From Nemania diffusa (taxonomy: Eukaryota > Ascomycota > Sordariomycetes > Xylariales > Xylariaceae): a stretch of DNA of 64,000 nt. A model generated the notes under the pieces. That model searched no databases. It was not told where the DNA came from and saw only the letters and a list, made by a program, of their open reading frames with translations. Of the stretch, positions 13,550 through 26,500 are shown piece after piece. The stretch is taken from contig JBBPUQ010000003.1 of the NCBI GenBank assembly GCA_038501195.1, positions 2,868,501 through 2,932,500 of the forward strand, given 5' to 3'. The position numbers were made by a program, and so were the translations under genes. Every line of letters starts with the position of its first letter. Within the stretch, counting starts at the first letter, position 1.

Positions 13550-16500
13550 ATTAGTAATAATACTGTTACCTACCTGGAGGGCTGGCTAGGCATCTTGCGT
13601 GGACATTACGTGGTGAAGACCTCAGTCATGCTCTCCCCCCATCTTCCCCTCCCCCCTTGCAAACCGGAGATAAGAGTATCTAACCTTCCCGCTGTGTACG
13701 CACCTCGGGCAGATGCAGTGCATAAAATGTCTTAGCTGCGTGCGTATAGTAGCATACAGAGATTCGTTTCACAAGTAGACACGGGGCAAAATTAATTAAA
13801 CAGAGTCAATAATATAGCTACAAGTAGTCAATTATTGTATTCAGCGTAAGACCTGATACCACACACATCATCGTACAGGCAAGTAAGTACCAATTATTAA
13901 CAAAAGTGCCCTTGACCTAACTGTGTAAGCAGATAAGGCTGGGGACAGCTCCCTACCTAGGTACCAGGTGAGAAATTAGGTAGTGTGCGGTTTCCCGGCT
14001 TTCTGGATACCCGGACGGAATTGTAGCGGGCTGCCGCTCTACCCGAAATCTTTAATTTTTTTTCTCGCTGTGAAATTTGCTAGTGTGCCCAACACTAGCC
14101 GGCTTTGGTATTTCTTCCCCACAAGGCACTTGTTAATTCCTTTGGTCTTCGGCGTTAAAAAATTGCCCAGATCGGCTGTAATTCACAACACTTGCCGACA
14201 TGGCAATATGTACGTACGTACATTACATACATGTAGCTGGGTAGATCGTTCTCGGTGAAGACAGTTAGTCTATGCGCACTCTGTATAAATGGAACTTACG
14301 GAACTTAGCTTTGTAATAACCGCATACAATAAGGAGTGCCTACCGACCTACTTGTAGCGTACTCAGGCTGTGTGACTGGTCACTCCGCCTATTCCCCAGA
14401 TCCTCAGGGAACGCAAAAGTGTACATACCGAACAAAACGACAGGTTCTTCCTCCAGTGGCTTACTTACCTATTAGGTACCAGGGGAAAAACCTTTGCTGA
14501 CTTTGAGGAGGTGCCGCTAGGTTTGCCGGAACTGTTAATTCCAGCCAATGACATGTCCAGAACAGCTACGCCGACCTGGCGGATTCTGACTTGGCCCCCA
14601 CCTTTAGGCCTTGCTATCCGCTAAGTGGATCGGCTCTGCCATGTGGCCTTGATCATTAGGGACCAAGGTAGTCTGGCTAGGGTCAGCAGGGGATGTCTCA
14701 CTTACCTACTACCTGGCCTGGACGAGTACCTACTATATGTTAGTAGGAGGTATGTACCTCTCCTCATTTCGCATTTAAACCACTTGATTTTCTTATTCCA
14801 TTTTGCGTGTTTCATGTTCTCAGCGGGGCCAGCACAACATTCAGCAGCTGTCAGATAGGATAGTATCGGCTCATTAGCCTGATCAACCCTATGTAGCGCA
14901 CACTATCTACTGGCGTACATTACTAGTATACCAAGAGGCCGGTATCGATCTTTAGGATATGTTCACCGACTGGTTCGTGTACGAGTCTAGGCATCTATGG
15001 ACGTTGATGGGGTGATAGCCTTATTCGAGCCGTCGCCTTGGCCAGATACAGCGTATACACTAAACCATCCCTTATCTACGCATACTTACATACGTAGGTA
15101 GGCAGTCATACGCCGCGAACCACTGTGTCGGTGAGCGAGGCAAAACCCGGAGATTGCCATCATCTACCGCTACCTATCACGATACGCCCAGCCCTACAGT
15201 ATGGCAGGGATTTAAATGCATTACCTATTAAGAAACAGCAACAGAGGAGATGTTGATCCCGATGGCATTCCCATATGTATCTATGTTAAGACAGTCACAA
15301 CGCTAGAAAATCCATAGGCGTACACGGGGCAGCAGAATCCTATCTCGCAGCTACCTTCCTGGCGTACAGCGATCAGAATGCTTCACAGGTAGGTAGCATC
15401 TACAGTAGAGGTCTGTCTTACCAATATGAGGGATCATAAGTGTGTTGTGTTGTGTTGTACCTACATACCACATATACCGACTTACCTACCTAATCTACGG
15501 TACCCTGCCCACACACTGCGATTTGGCATTTACCAACATCCATCTGTGTACATACACTACCAATGCAAGGTAGGTAGTGTACCTACTGGACAGGTAAGGT
15601 GTCGAGTTGGGTGGGAATGCATGCATGGTCTTTTTTAAAGGTTGCCTTGCCACTTGCCAGCGCGCAGATCTGGCCTCCAACCCTCTACGATTCCAATCCT
15701 CCTCGTCTACTTATTGTGATGCGTACCGCTACGGGGGCGAGCAATTTCACTCGCCCTCCTCGCTTGGTCCGTTGTATCGTTGAGATCAACGATCAACTCA
15801 TATCCATCCAAGCCCTCACCGACCCGAGAGAATGGTGTTGTCGTGTCACCACAACACCATCACGCCGCCATCACGGGTGTCGGCCAGTGCATGCCGGCAC
15901 CCCTTAGACAGCCTATCATCGTCCCTCGCTCCAGGGCACCTACACTGCCGTACCGCGAAACAGTGCACTAGACCAACACGGCCCCCCTGATTACCACTTG
16001 GTGGTGCCTACGCGCATCGTATGCGGTCAGCCTGCCAACCATTCTGTCACCGCCTGCCCTGCCGATGGATGGATGTGTGAAGAAGAAGGCGGATTAATGT
16101 GCGTACGAAATGACTACCGCCTAATGACATGATCACATCTGCCTGTCTCATTTCATCCTCGCGAGACATCTCCCATTGAGGAGTTACAATCGTGTGTATG
16201 ATGAGGGAGACATATGAGTTGTACGAGTGTACTGCGTAACTTCCCCCCCGACTTAACCCACCTACTATTACTATTCGCCGGATGACTCTGTATCCCCGAT
16301 CCTGATAGTGTAGAATAAAAGAATGTGAGGCCGAATCGGTCTCCCCCACCTCTTTGGCGTTCGTCTAGTCCTGCTGAGCTATTCGCCTATCTACTCCGGA
16401 CTTATACCCACTTATACATATCCAGCTAGACCATACTATACTACACTACGGTATATAGGTATACTATGATGTTAAAGAAAGATCGGTATGTATGTAGCAG

Positions 16501-17589
16501 ACATGAACTTGAGCCTACCAGCGAACGAAATGTTTCAAATCCCGAAACGGCGGAGGCAGGTCCCCTACCTATATGCATATACGTAGTATGAGAGCGGGTG
16601 GTACGACGACGGACGGATCTTACTCGCATCGACGGGGTAACATCGAGTGGTCGGATTTGGCATGTGATGATTTTGCCATCTTGTTACACAGACATATATC
16701 CATACATTAGGTATGTTACATACATAGCATACACATACTCGTCGTCGCGTTTGTACATATGCCCAGCCGGGCGATGGGTTTGGCATTTACATACATACAT
16801 TACATACATGGGGCCTCAAATTACAACGGCTGTTGTTGGTATGACCAACATTCGATGAATCGAAATGTTGGCAAACGCCGACCGGCTTATGAGGTTAGAG
16901 ATTCGTCACTACCAAACTTATACGCGTATACATACTAGGTACCTACTAAATAATTCGTGGCATAATTACATATGTGCTCCCTGGACTATGGAGTATACTG
17001 TGGCTGGGTAATTCGTTTGGAAATTACAAAACTGTGCACTGCATATTATAAGTACGGAATAATTACAGGTACATAAGCCATAACTGTATGTACTTACTTG
17101 CACGATAGGGGCCCATCGGCAGCAGCTCCAGCGCGCTTATCCCGGCAAAGCATGTACAGTAGGCATATCTACTGTAATACCTACATGTATGTAATGCCAA
17201 ACGAACTGGTACTGCGTAACGATAGCCCAGAGTATTTGTCAACTCCTGTCGTACACTGCATGCAGTACAAGTGCCAACCCAGCAAGACAAGATAAAACGA
17301 CGTTCGATGATTTAGGTATGTACTTACAGGAATCGCAAACAAAGAGTCGGAGCCTTCCGAAGGATCCGCTGCAAGGAGTTGCTTTTACCGGAATGCCGTC
17401 ACCAACCAACCCCACGCTACCTACCCAGCCAGCCAACTGTGCACGGAATAGGTAGAATACTGCGTAGGTCGGTAGGTAGGTAGGTAATTGTAATTTGTCA
17501 TTAGGGATGCGAGGGTCGTTAAACGTAGCCTGCCTACACATACATACTTGCCCTCCCTGTCCTCCCCAGCCTCACCCCTCAATCAGTAA

Positions 17590-18010
17590 GTATTCCACCA
17601 TTACTTCGATAGGCGCCCGCAGGCCGCCGCCCTGTAACGAGTGGGCGGAATGCAGGTGCACGGGTGGCGGCAGGCCAGGTTTCCCGCGGGATGTATCCGC
17701 GTTACGGGGTGGTACACGACGACGGTGTACCTGGCCAGAAAGTCCGGGGATGGGGGAACACGGGTAAGTACATGCGCGAGGCTGTGGCACTTGGGGCACC
17801 GTCTCTGTGCCTGGCCCGGCACGGTACGAGGCACGGATCTCGATCGCGCGCTCGAAAGGCTGCGGGATAATATGTAATAAAAAGTCGCTCGCGTGGACGC
17901 GGGCGCGCCCTGGGGGCCGGCCTCGAACGTGTGGCTTGTGATTGCTCGATGTTTATGGGCGTGGCACGTCTCGTCTCGAGGGCGGCGGGAGGCTGGATGC
18001 TACGTCGCCA
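17590..18010. other. GC-rich patch in a gene desert
   Basis: About 420 bases are visibly richer in G and C than the AT-rich flanks, with CpG-rich words such as CGATCGCGCGC and GGGCGCGCCC. Short open frames exist on both strands but none shows recognisable motifs or convincing splice structure. It could be an eroded gene, an unrecognised short gene, or a compositional island. Confidence 0.35.
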
Positions 18011-18581
18011 GTCCGGTGGTGTTTTCCGGAACGTCGAGGGTTTGGTTATGCATAGGTATACACTTAGGACAACAATGCGATTCGACTATGATTTAGGAAT
18101 GCTAGACCCCCTGAAGAGTTGAGGAGGGCGATGCTGTGTTATGGCGTACCGTGACTTATCAGATTGCTCGGGAAGTACCTAGGGGAGCTCTTAATTATCT
18201 GACAAGTATACTGAAGTAGCAAAATATAGTCCCAACGGAGAAGCTTTTGTTCTCTCCTAGGTTCTGCGCCACACCTATAGAAACATCCGTCCGTTATGTC
18301 GTGTAAGTAGTGTCCGAGTATTCCGGTTTACGATATATGAGCGCTTATGAAATGAGCCTCAAATCATACATACACAAGTAGGTAGTTATGAAAAAACCCA
18401 GAAAGCGATCCGCTATATGAATCAATGAATAGATGAATAAATCAGATGCTAATATTTCAACCCTATTTTCATTAGTGCTATACATTGACTATTGTTACTA
18501 TTTTGACGGCATTATTACTACCTCAGCTCACCTATCATTCATTATGCTTGTTGTGTTCATACTCTGTAGATCGACGTCCCT

Positions 18582-18627
18582 CACACACACAAACACACAC
18601 ACACATACATATATATATATGTGTGTA
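18582..18627. repeat. Compound microsatellite (CA)n-(TA)n-(GT)n
   Basis: A CA run is followed by alternating TA and then GTGTGT, so the whole is roughly self-complementary and could form a hairpin or cruciform. It is non-coding. Confidence 0.85.
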
Positions 18628-18983
18628 TTCATCATTAAGTTCCTATATAGTATAACTATATAACTCCTTGGGGTTCGAGATTCTGGTATGAGTCCGGACT
18701 CAATTAGTCTACTCATCGTCCAATCTCTCCATTCTTGACATCATCAGCAGGAGCACCATATGTAAACTAGAGAAACCGAGTCAGCCTGAACGGCTATTAC
18801 AACGAATATATATTTTATACATAAATTGCCTACCTAGTAACTAGAAACTTGATTCGTAGCACCAGTACGCGTGGCCTGTTTCTTAGGTCTATTAACGTTT
18901 GAACTATACGCATAAGAAGTCTACGCTACCCAAACTCAACAATATATTCAGATATAACTATCCGGTCTATTGGCCAGATGGTA

Positions 18984-19095
18984 TGGCCTAGCGGAACAAT
19001 CTACTCATTATCAATACCTAGCCCTACATCATTCATTACCTTATATCATTACTTAGTATCGCTAGGCGCCGGGGGTTCGATTCCCTCGGTGGCCA
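18984..19095 (+). pseudogene. Possible tRNA-derived Pol III relic (A box and B box)
   Basis: The A-box-like word TGGCCTAGCGG near 18985 and a consensus B box GGTTCGATTCC near 19074 lie about 90 bases apart. A T-arm can be drawn: GGGGG, loop TTCGATT, CCCTC. The following bases GGTGGCC would be the 3' acceptor strand, but no properly placed 5' partner pairs fully; the best upstream candidate, GGCCAGA, gives 5 of 7 pairs. No anticodon arm is evident. This suggests a decayed tRNA or a tRNA-headed SINE fragment rather than a working tRNA. Confidence 0.3.
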
Positions 19096-20481
19096 ACATA
19101 ACTTTACCCCTTTTCTTTAATGCATTCATTTTTTGTTCTTCGTTTCATTTTATTTTATTCTTTCATTCCGAAACGACTTAAATAACATGAATTTACACAA
19201 CATTAATAAAGAGCTAATGAAGAAGCGCCAAGGACCAGTAGTTTTGGGATCCGAGAATGGAGTCTCCTATACCACTTGCAACTCCTATCTTAGAGACGCC
19301 ATGTGAGTCTTTCATATGAGCTCGTCGCCGATGCTGATAAAAAATGGTTGAGACTAGCGCGACCACCTATCGGCTTCAAACATTTGAGCAGGTAGGCCTC
19401 GACTAGCGTAGGGAGGAGGTCAACTTTACCGAGGATCTAAGACCCCTAAATAGCTCAGAGTAATATGTATTTCTAGAAACGATGAAAATACCTCCCGGAA
19501 TCCGACAGCCCTATGAGATAAGCGACGATTCAGTAGGAACTACCACGCTTGCCTTCTCTCAGTTTTTTTTTTCGAGAAAAAGGCAACTAGAAGAAGTGGC
19601 CGTAACAGGGTAAGCCACCTCATCTATGACATTTCAATTTCGCATTGATAGTGTAATCATCTGTAGGGCGAATATATCCTCCGATGTAGTATCGTCTTCT
19701 ACCTATGTGTTTCTCGATACTGTGGTTCGGTACCGTCGGACTAGGACATACTCGACGCCGTTCAACATGACCCACTGAGAGTAATAAGCATACTAAGCGG
19801 TATTATCTCCGGAAGGATCTCGCCGTACGCAGTACTGAGTCATGCAAGGTACTTTACCTAGGTACTTACTAATTCAGGCCCGTCGGGATATCTGGGGTAT
19901 TTATAAGTGCATCGGTATGAACGGAAAGTTGCTCCGCCGGAGCGGTTGCTACCGCTCACCTGGAGAAATAGAGGCAGACTCTCGGGGTGTAGTAAGGGTG
20001 CGAGCGCCGTTCTAGGACGCAAGGGGTTTTCATTAACATGAAACCCGTCACACATACTCGTTGACGTTAGAGTCTGCGAGTAGTGTGGATTGTCGGTTGC
20101 ACCGGCAGGTTGGATAGCTAGAGATGATGGAGCTGATCAAGGTATTATTAGCCATTAGTATTAGAAAATCATCTGTCTTTCAAGCCATGCAGCTGTATCC
20201 CCTTGATGTAAGTTTATTAGGCAGTCTAAACCTGTGGCACCCTGATGATCACTATCTACACATTGTCTCATCACGGAACATGTGGCCTCGCGTAACGCAC
20301 TCTCATGCTATGCGAATATTTGCCTCGCGCTCGGGGTTAGTGTTCCGCGATATTCATAGTAAAGCAACTGTAAGTTGGCTAGCACCACAGTCTAACTGTG
20401 ATACTTCTGTATTCCCCGGCAAGGAGATGTGAGCTCCAATACGGGGGCGAATCTCCATCCTCGTCTAGAGACTACATCACA

Positions 20482-20552
20482 GCATCAGTGGTTTAGTGGT
20501 AAAATCCATCGTTGCCATCGATGGGCCCCGTGTTCGATTCACGGCTGATGCA
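20482..20552 (+). tRNA. tRNA-Gly (anticodon GCC)
   Basis: A 71-base cloverleaf without intron. The acceptor strands are GCATCAG (20482-20488) and CTGATGC (20545-20551), with discriminator A at 20552. The D arm contains TGGTTTAGTGGTAAAATCC, matching the internal A box. The anticodon stem is CATCG/CGATG with loop TTGCCAT, giving anticodon GCC. The T arm CGTG-TTCGATT-CACG contains the B box. Downstream, TTTT at about 20561 can serve as the Pol III terminator. All stems pair completely, so this is very probably a functional gene. It sits alone in the desert, more than 1.1 kb from IBA57. Confidence 0.95.
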
Positions 20553-21105
20553 TCAATGAATCTTTTACCTCGTTTGAGTGATTTTTTTCTCTCCCGCGCT
20601 AGGGTATCCATCCTCTCCGCTAGCGTGGTGGGTATCGGTGCAAAATCATCGTGACACGCTCGCTGAATTCAAGAGAAGGTGTCGCTTGTCGCTCAATGAC
20701 GTTTTCCCGACTCTCGCGAGCTAGCTCAATACTATACATAGTCTATCTAGCGTCGGGATCTGTCGGCTTAACATTCTCTTCGGTTTTTTTTTCTTAAAGC
20801 CGCATACCTCGCTCTTGACAGTACCCGAGAAGACGGGAGCCGAAGCCGAAATGTTCATCTCTACATATTCAACAGGCGTGAGTACTCTGTTTACCTAGTG
20901 AATATATGACTCGGTACCGCTTCGGCACCTGGTCTTTTACTCAATGGCGTTAGTTTCACGGATGCTACCGACAAGAGAAGCCTACTGTAAGCCTACGCAT
21001 GACCCCTGGTGTAGTATCCTAGTCTAAACCATGCACAACTGCAGACAAGGTCGAGTTGAAACATTAATAGAGTGGTAAAGTATCAATTGAGTTAAAAGCC
21101 AATAC

Positions 21106-21145
21106 CAATAGCGGTGTTAGGGATCGAACCCAACTCAACATTTAA
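21106..21145 (-). pseudogene. tRNA-like 3' fragment with B box
   Basis: On the minus strand this reads TTGGG-TTCGATC-CCTAA, a complete T arm with B box, then CACCGCT followed by A, as expected for an acceptor 3' strand and discriminator. The matching 5' acceptor strand AGCGGTG is not found within the next 120 bases and no A box is clear. It looks like a truncated tRNA or SINE end. Confidence 0.3.
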
Positions 21146-21695
21146 CCAAATAGTAGGTGGTATAATATCTAGTCATAGGTTGTCATCGAGTTTCTCGTAG
21201 GTTTTCTTGTTACTCTGACGGCTCGTCAACAATGGCCATAATCAAGGATGTAGTCAACGAGCTAGTGTAGCCGTACACCCATCAAAGAAGAAACTCTAAT
21301 TTATGACATCTAGTACGCTTTAAGAATTAGATTCGTCTGCTTTTATGCTCCTGAATGTGAAAAGGTAAGTTTTTAGTGTGCGTAGATATTGTTGCATATT
21401 GAAAATAGGACATTGCTTTACTTTGAACAATTCGATATCGAATATGCATCCTCAGACTCTCAGTTTTGACAGCCCAAAGAAGCTATGACCACCTTGTCAC
21501 TAATCACCGGCTAGCTTGGTGGGTAGTGTCAACCGAGGGTATTACATCATCCCTAGAAAAGTTTAGTGGTAGGTTAGTAGATAGAATGAAGGGGCACTTC
21601 ATCAACTGGATGCTGTATACTTCGCCAACATTAATTGTTCGTCTATTGCTTGTAGCTTTGCGAGGGAGCTACCTATGATCGCGTAGTGTGTCGCA

Positions 21696-23114
21696 ATGCA
21701 AGTCTTACCACGAAGCGCCTCAAGATGGTGGCTAAGAGGCCTGTCTTCAGCAGCAGCGCCTCTAATCTCCCAACCCACCTTCGTTTGCGCATCCTGTCAG
21801 TCTCTACAATATCGACAGTCCCAGTCTCAGTCCCGGTCTCGTCTCCCTACCCAGCGACAACAACGGCGAAGCTTTACCTCTAGCATCTCTCTCCGTGACA
21901 AGACGGCCTTTCACGCGACGTCTTCAATACCAACATCGCCCGCACCACCGCCACCACCTTCTTCGGGGCATGCGCGCCTCCGCTCACGACGTCTAATCTC
22001 CATCTCAGGGCTCGACGCACCACACTTCTTGCAGGGTCTCATCACAACCTCAATAGAGGCAACCGACGCAATTAGCCTCACCAGCTCCACCCATATAACG
22101 GGGAGGCCCCCCTGGTACTACTGCGGATTTCTCAATGCGCTGGGCCGGGTGCTGCACGATGTCTACATCTACCCAGTTCCCCCGGGATCGGGCGGCGAGC
22201 CTCATTTTATGATTGAAGTAGACGCCGCTCAACTAAATACTCTACTCAAGCACCTCAAACGCTTTAAGCTGCGTAGTAAGATTTTCCTGCGCGCCATCGA
22301 GGAGGACGAGATGAGCGTGTGGCAGATGTGGAACGAAAGCGAGTGGCCATCGTATGCGCCGCATGTGAAGGATCTAGCTCAAAGCGATGGGCGCTCCATC
22401 GTGATACCCGACGCGCGGGCCCCGGGCATGGGCTATCGAGTCCTAACCGTCGGGCCGGACTTGAACGTGCAAGCACTGGACCTGCCGTCGGGACTACAGT
22501 CTGCCATGGCTGGGAAGACCGATGAAGCCGCCTACCGCGTGCGCCGGTACCTACGGGGCGTGCCGGAGGGCAGCGCTGAGATCATCCCCGCGCAGGCCCT
22601 CCCGCAAGAGTCCAACCTGGACGTCATGGACGCTATCGACTTCCGGAAAGGGTGCTACGTGGGGCAGGAGCTCACGATCCGCACGCGCCACCAAGGCGTC
22701 GTGCGCAAGCGCATCTTGCCGTGCGTGCTCTACAGCGAGGACGAGGCGATGCCGACATCTCTCGAATACAACCCCGACGCAACACCCCCCGTCTCCGCCG
22801 AGGGGGGAAACCTCAACGGCCTCGCTATTGGGCGTTACGACAAGAAGAAACGCACTACCGGCACGTTCCTCGCCGGCACGGGAAACATAGGACTTGCGCT
22901 GTGCCGCGTCCAGCTCATGTCGGATCTGGTAGTGCCTAACGACACGATGGCAGCGGAATTCGATCCTACTGCCGAGTTTGTGATCCAGCCGGGCAAGGAC
23001 GAGGAAGGGAAGGCTGTAGACCAGGCTTGCGGTGCGAAGGTTGTTAAAGTTAAAGCGTTCGTGCCTGATTGGCTTCGATCGCGTCTACAGATGGATGCTT
23101 TGAGTCGTAAGTAG
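21696..23114 (+). CDS. IBA57: Mitochondrial iron-sulfur cluster assembly factor IBA57 (CAF17/GcvT family)
   Basis: An intronless 472-residue protein. IBA57 works with ISA1 and ISA2 in the mitochondrial matrix to make [4Fe-4S] clusters for aconitase, lipoate synthase and related enzymes. The N terminus (MQVLPRSASRWWLRG...) is Arg/Ser-rich without acidic residues, as expected of a mitochondrial targeting sequence, followed by a Gln/Ser-rich linker to about residue 85. A folate-binding GcvT-like domain follows (about 90-290). The family signature KGCYVGQE is at about 318-325, with the conserved cysteine at about residue 320, followed by LTIRTRHQGVVRKR. The signature plus the fungal presequence support IBA57 rather than GcvT itself. 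The ATG at 21696 is the first in frame. It is convergent with EFL1, whose stop lies 450 bases away. Confidence 0.93.
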   Translation: MQVLPRSASRWWLRGLSSAAAPLISQPTFVCASCQSLQYRQSQSQSRSRLPTQRQQRRSFTSSISLRDKTAFHATSSIPTSPAPPPPPSSGHARLRSRRLISISGLDAPHFLQGLITTSIEATDAISLTSSTHITGRPPWYYCGFLNALGRVLHDVYIYPVPPGSGGEPHFMIEVDAAQLNTLLKHLKRFKLRSKIFLRAIEEDEMSVWQMWNESEWPSYAPHVKDLAQSDGRSIVIPDARAPGMGYRVLTVGPDLNVQALDLPSGLQSAMAGKTDEAAYRVRRYLRGVPEGSAEIIPAQALPQESNLDVMDAIDFRKGCYVGQELTIRTRHQGVVRKRILPCVLYSEDEAMPTSLEYNPDATPPVSAEGGNLNGLAIGRYDKKKRTTGTFLAGTGNIGLALCRVQLMSDLVVPNDTMAAEFDPTAEFVIQPGKDEEGKAVDQACGAKVVKVKAFVPDWLRSRLQMDALSRK

Positions 23115-23563
23115 TTCGTGTAGAGCCGGGCGGTCACCATACAGTTTTAGCGCGCGTGTACTTGTAAGACTATTTGTAACTGTTCATCTTTATAGACAAG
23201 ACGGATAGATGCAGACGAGACGTGACTATCAAATCTCAGTGATAACTGCGCCGCTCACACACATATCATAGGCTACTAGAGATAAATATATGCCGATTTA
23301 CGTACAACACACTTCGGTTTCGACCCTCTAGCAGGGGAGTGTAAGAAATATCGAATTTATGTACCGAATTAGCGATCTTCTCGCGTTGCATAATATTATA
23401 TTCTCTTAAAGTCCTTAAATAGTTTATATTTTGCTGGGCAATAGCAGATACATTCAAACTATATCCCCATGAATACTCTAGATGTAACTCTTTGGTAGCA
23501 CTGATTTGGAACACTTGTGTTTCGCTTCTACACTAGCTAGAGGCGGGACCAGCCCGGGCGAGA
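23115..23563. other. Convergent 3' intergenic region between IBA57 and EFL1
   Basis: 449 bases of AT-rich sequence between two stop codons. It presumably holds both polyadenylation regions. No gene is seen. Confidence 0.6.
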
Positions 23564-26500
23564 CTACCTCTTCAAGGTCTTCTGTTTCTCAGCTGCGACG
23601 CGCTGCTGGCGTCCTTCCACGAGCAAACCCTTCTTACGACGCACGCCATCCATGTAGCGCTTGGCCACGTTCTCCTTGTCTGCAAGCTCACCGAGGTCCT
23701 CGAGATCGTCCTCGGTGAAGGGCACCCAGAATGGATCCTCGTCCAGCACCTCGAAGCCGGCGAAGATGAGCTGCGGCTGCGCGGCGCCCGAGGTCCGCTT
23801 CCGCATGTCGTCGGAGAAGCCGAAGGATTCGGCTACGGGCAGCAGAGACTGGATCGTGAAGAAGGGTGTGCCTTCTTTCATTTGCTCAGATAATACGCGC
23901 CCTCGGCGGCGTGTTAGGACGTCGTAGACGCGGCCTAGGACTTCGGCTGTGGTGGAGAGCGTGGTCAGTTTGAGGTGTGGTCAAGGAAATGGAAGGGGAA
24001 ACGGTCACATACTACTAGCTTGGATCTCGCATGAATACATGGCGAGCATCAGCCTTGGGGACCAATCCAAAAAGCCCTGCCGAATAGCTTGCTGTACTGT
24101 CTTAATAACCTCTCCAGTTAATCTGCCCAGCCGGTCACGGGCAGAGGCGTCTTCTTCTGCAGCTGTCACGATTACATCTTCGATGATGACGCCAACTCCC
24201 TGGACAGGTTCGTTGCATAGTGGCCCTTGATTCGTAGCGAGCTGAAACGCATATGTGACCTTATCACATAAGTGGGCGGCATGGAGAGCCTCGTCGGCCT
24301 TTGGTGCATCCCCTTCGATCTTGTCTCCGGAGAAGACCTTGGGGAACAGCCCCTCTTTGGTGGCATCAATGAGGAGATTGGGGCCTGTGCGTCGAGGTCC
24401 GAAAGCAACAATATTGTCAATGATTCCTTTCCATGCCTCGCGGCCCTTGCCGCTTTCTAATGCCTCTCGAAGTTGCTCTCTCAGCTCCTCGACAGATAAA
24501 GTTTTGCTTTCAACGACGTCCTCGTCAATCTCAACATTCTGCTGATCCTGGAATTCATCCTTGCTTTCATCTTCCTCTATGCTCTGTTGTTCGGAATAGA
24601 CCCGTTTCACTGACGCTGCATTCTTCAGAAGAAACGCCGTGACATTCTGTGGTAGAGGCCGAACCCGCAATGTGATGCTTACTTGCTTCGAACTCGTGGC
24701 GCTGACAACCACACCTCTCCCTAAGTCCTTATTGGTTGGCGGGCGCATCTCTTCTGCTCGTACAATCGTTTCCCTGTACGGCACAATAGGCGCGCCTGCT
24801 TGAATATCACATCTTGCAAATCGTTCCTTTAAATCTGTTAAACACCGCTCGAAATGTAGTTCACCAGCTGTTAGTAGGACGTGCTCGCCACTCTGGAACT
24901 GCTCGTACTCGGCGCATGGGTCGCTTTGGACTAGAAGCTTCAAGCCCTCGATCATCTTGTCTAGGTCTGCAGGATTCACGGGTTCAAGAGCAACACGGAC
25001 AATTGGCTTGCCTGCCATGTGAACCCCGGCCAAGTTGACCGACCCCTCCAACTGGCTACATAAGGTGCCCGACTTTAGGATATGTCCCTCGAGACCACCG
25101 ACACCGAATACCACGCCAGCGGGCACCGAGTTCAGAGACTCCAAGTTTCGTCCCATGAACATGTAAAGTGATGTTACTGTCACCTTTTGAGGCTCTGGGG
25201 ACGCATGAGGGTTGGCGGGTGAGAACTTAGGCGGCAAGACGTAGAGCGAATCGCCGACTGAGAGTGTACCGGAGTATATCCTCGCGAATCCTATCAAATG
25301 CTCGACCTCGACAGGTTTTTCTTCTACCGGCCGAACAAAATCATCCAACGATATGCTATCGAGCGCCGTGCCTACATCGTCCATGCCTCCTGTTTCCACT
25401 TGCTGCGCTCGTGCGAATTCGGCTCGTTTTTTCCTTGCGAGTTCCCTGGCCTCTTCAGCACTAAGTTGCCCAGCTCGCCTTTTGTTCTCCGGTAGTTCGC
25501 TTTCAGGTATAGAGACCACCTTGCTGACATATGCGACTACAGGATCAGATTTGGATGATTTGAAATTAACCATGGCTTCTTTGACAATAGGATCAATACG
25601 ATCTGAGTCAGGAGAGTCTTCTAATAGCTCTGGCAGGCGCTCCGCCTGTGCTGTTTTAGGGGACGGTAGCGACTCGACAACGGAAACAAGTAGCGCGGTA
25701 GAGAGAGGTAGCCAGGATGAAAACACGGTTGTCATTAGCAATCGAGGATCTCGGGCTCGAGCAATGTGAGGCGGTATTGTAATGTTTAAAAATTTAGTGA
25801 TCTTTTCGAGCAGTGCAGGATCGCTATATAAGCTAGGTCAGCAGAGTGAAGATAGGATTACAAAATCTCATGAAAGTAGAAGACTTACCCCTTTCCGTTG
25901 TCGCCGCCCATCGTTGCGTGGTAGGCGGCCCATACCTGCTCAAGCACTAGCTGCACGAACATAGGCTTCAAATTCCGACCTTTCAGGTGTTTCCGTCCAA
26001 GAACCTTCTTAGTCTTTGGATCGAGATAGAAGTCTCCCCATAAAACCTTTTCCATTATATTACGTTTTATACCCAGCTTCTTTTCGTATAGGCTTGCAAA
26101 CTGCCGAACAGTAAATGCCCAGCCGTCGACTGCGCTGCTAAATATGACGTTATTCTTCTCTGGGGCGAAGTATAGCTCCTCATCATCTCGCTCTTCGAAT
26201 TGCAGTTCACCAGCGTCGCTCTCGGTATCGCCAAGTTTTAACCCCCTTGCAGCTGTGGCGGCTACTCGCTCGTCCATCCGCTCTCTCCAATTCAGGTCCT
26301 CTTCCATGCGCTCGCCCTGGAAAAAGCTTCCTAGCACGGCATTCACCTGCTCTAGAAGTTTGCTTAGATGAATATAAGCCTCACCTGGAGTCATTTTCAG
26401 CTCTGTGACGAGACGGTCGATCTTGTTAATAACTAATAAAGGCTTTAATTTTTCGACCCATGTCTGGCGCAGTACAGTAACCGTCTGACTACAAACGCCT

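Larger units (their letters stand above)
11491..21695. other. 10.2-kb gene-poor stretch
   Basis: No protein gene is supportable. Contents worth recording are simple repeats at 13356, 13531 and 18582; palindromes TAGGTACCTA at 12184 and 16936 and TACCTAGGTA at 13954 and 19855; a GC-rich patch at about 17590-18010; one intact tRNA-Gly at 20482; and tRNA-like B-box sequences at about 19070 and 21118. Open frames are short, overlap on both strands and show no motifs. Confidence 0.6.
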
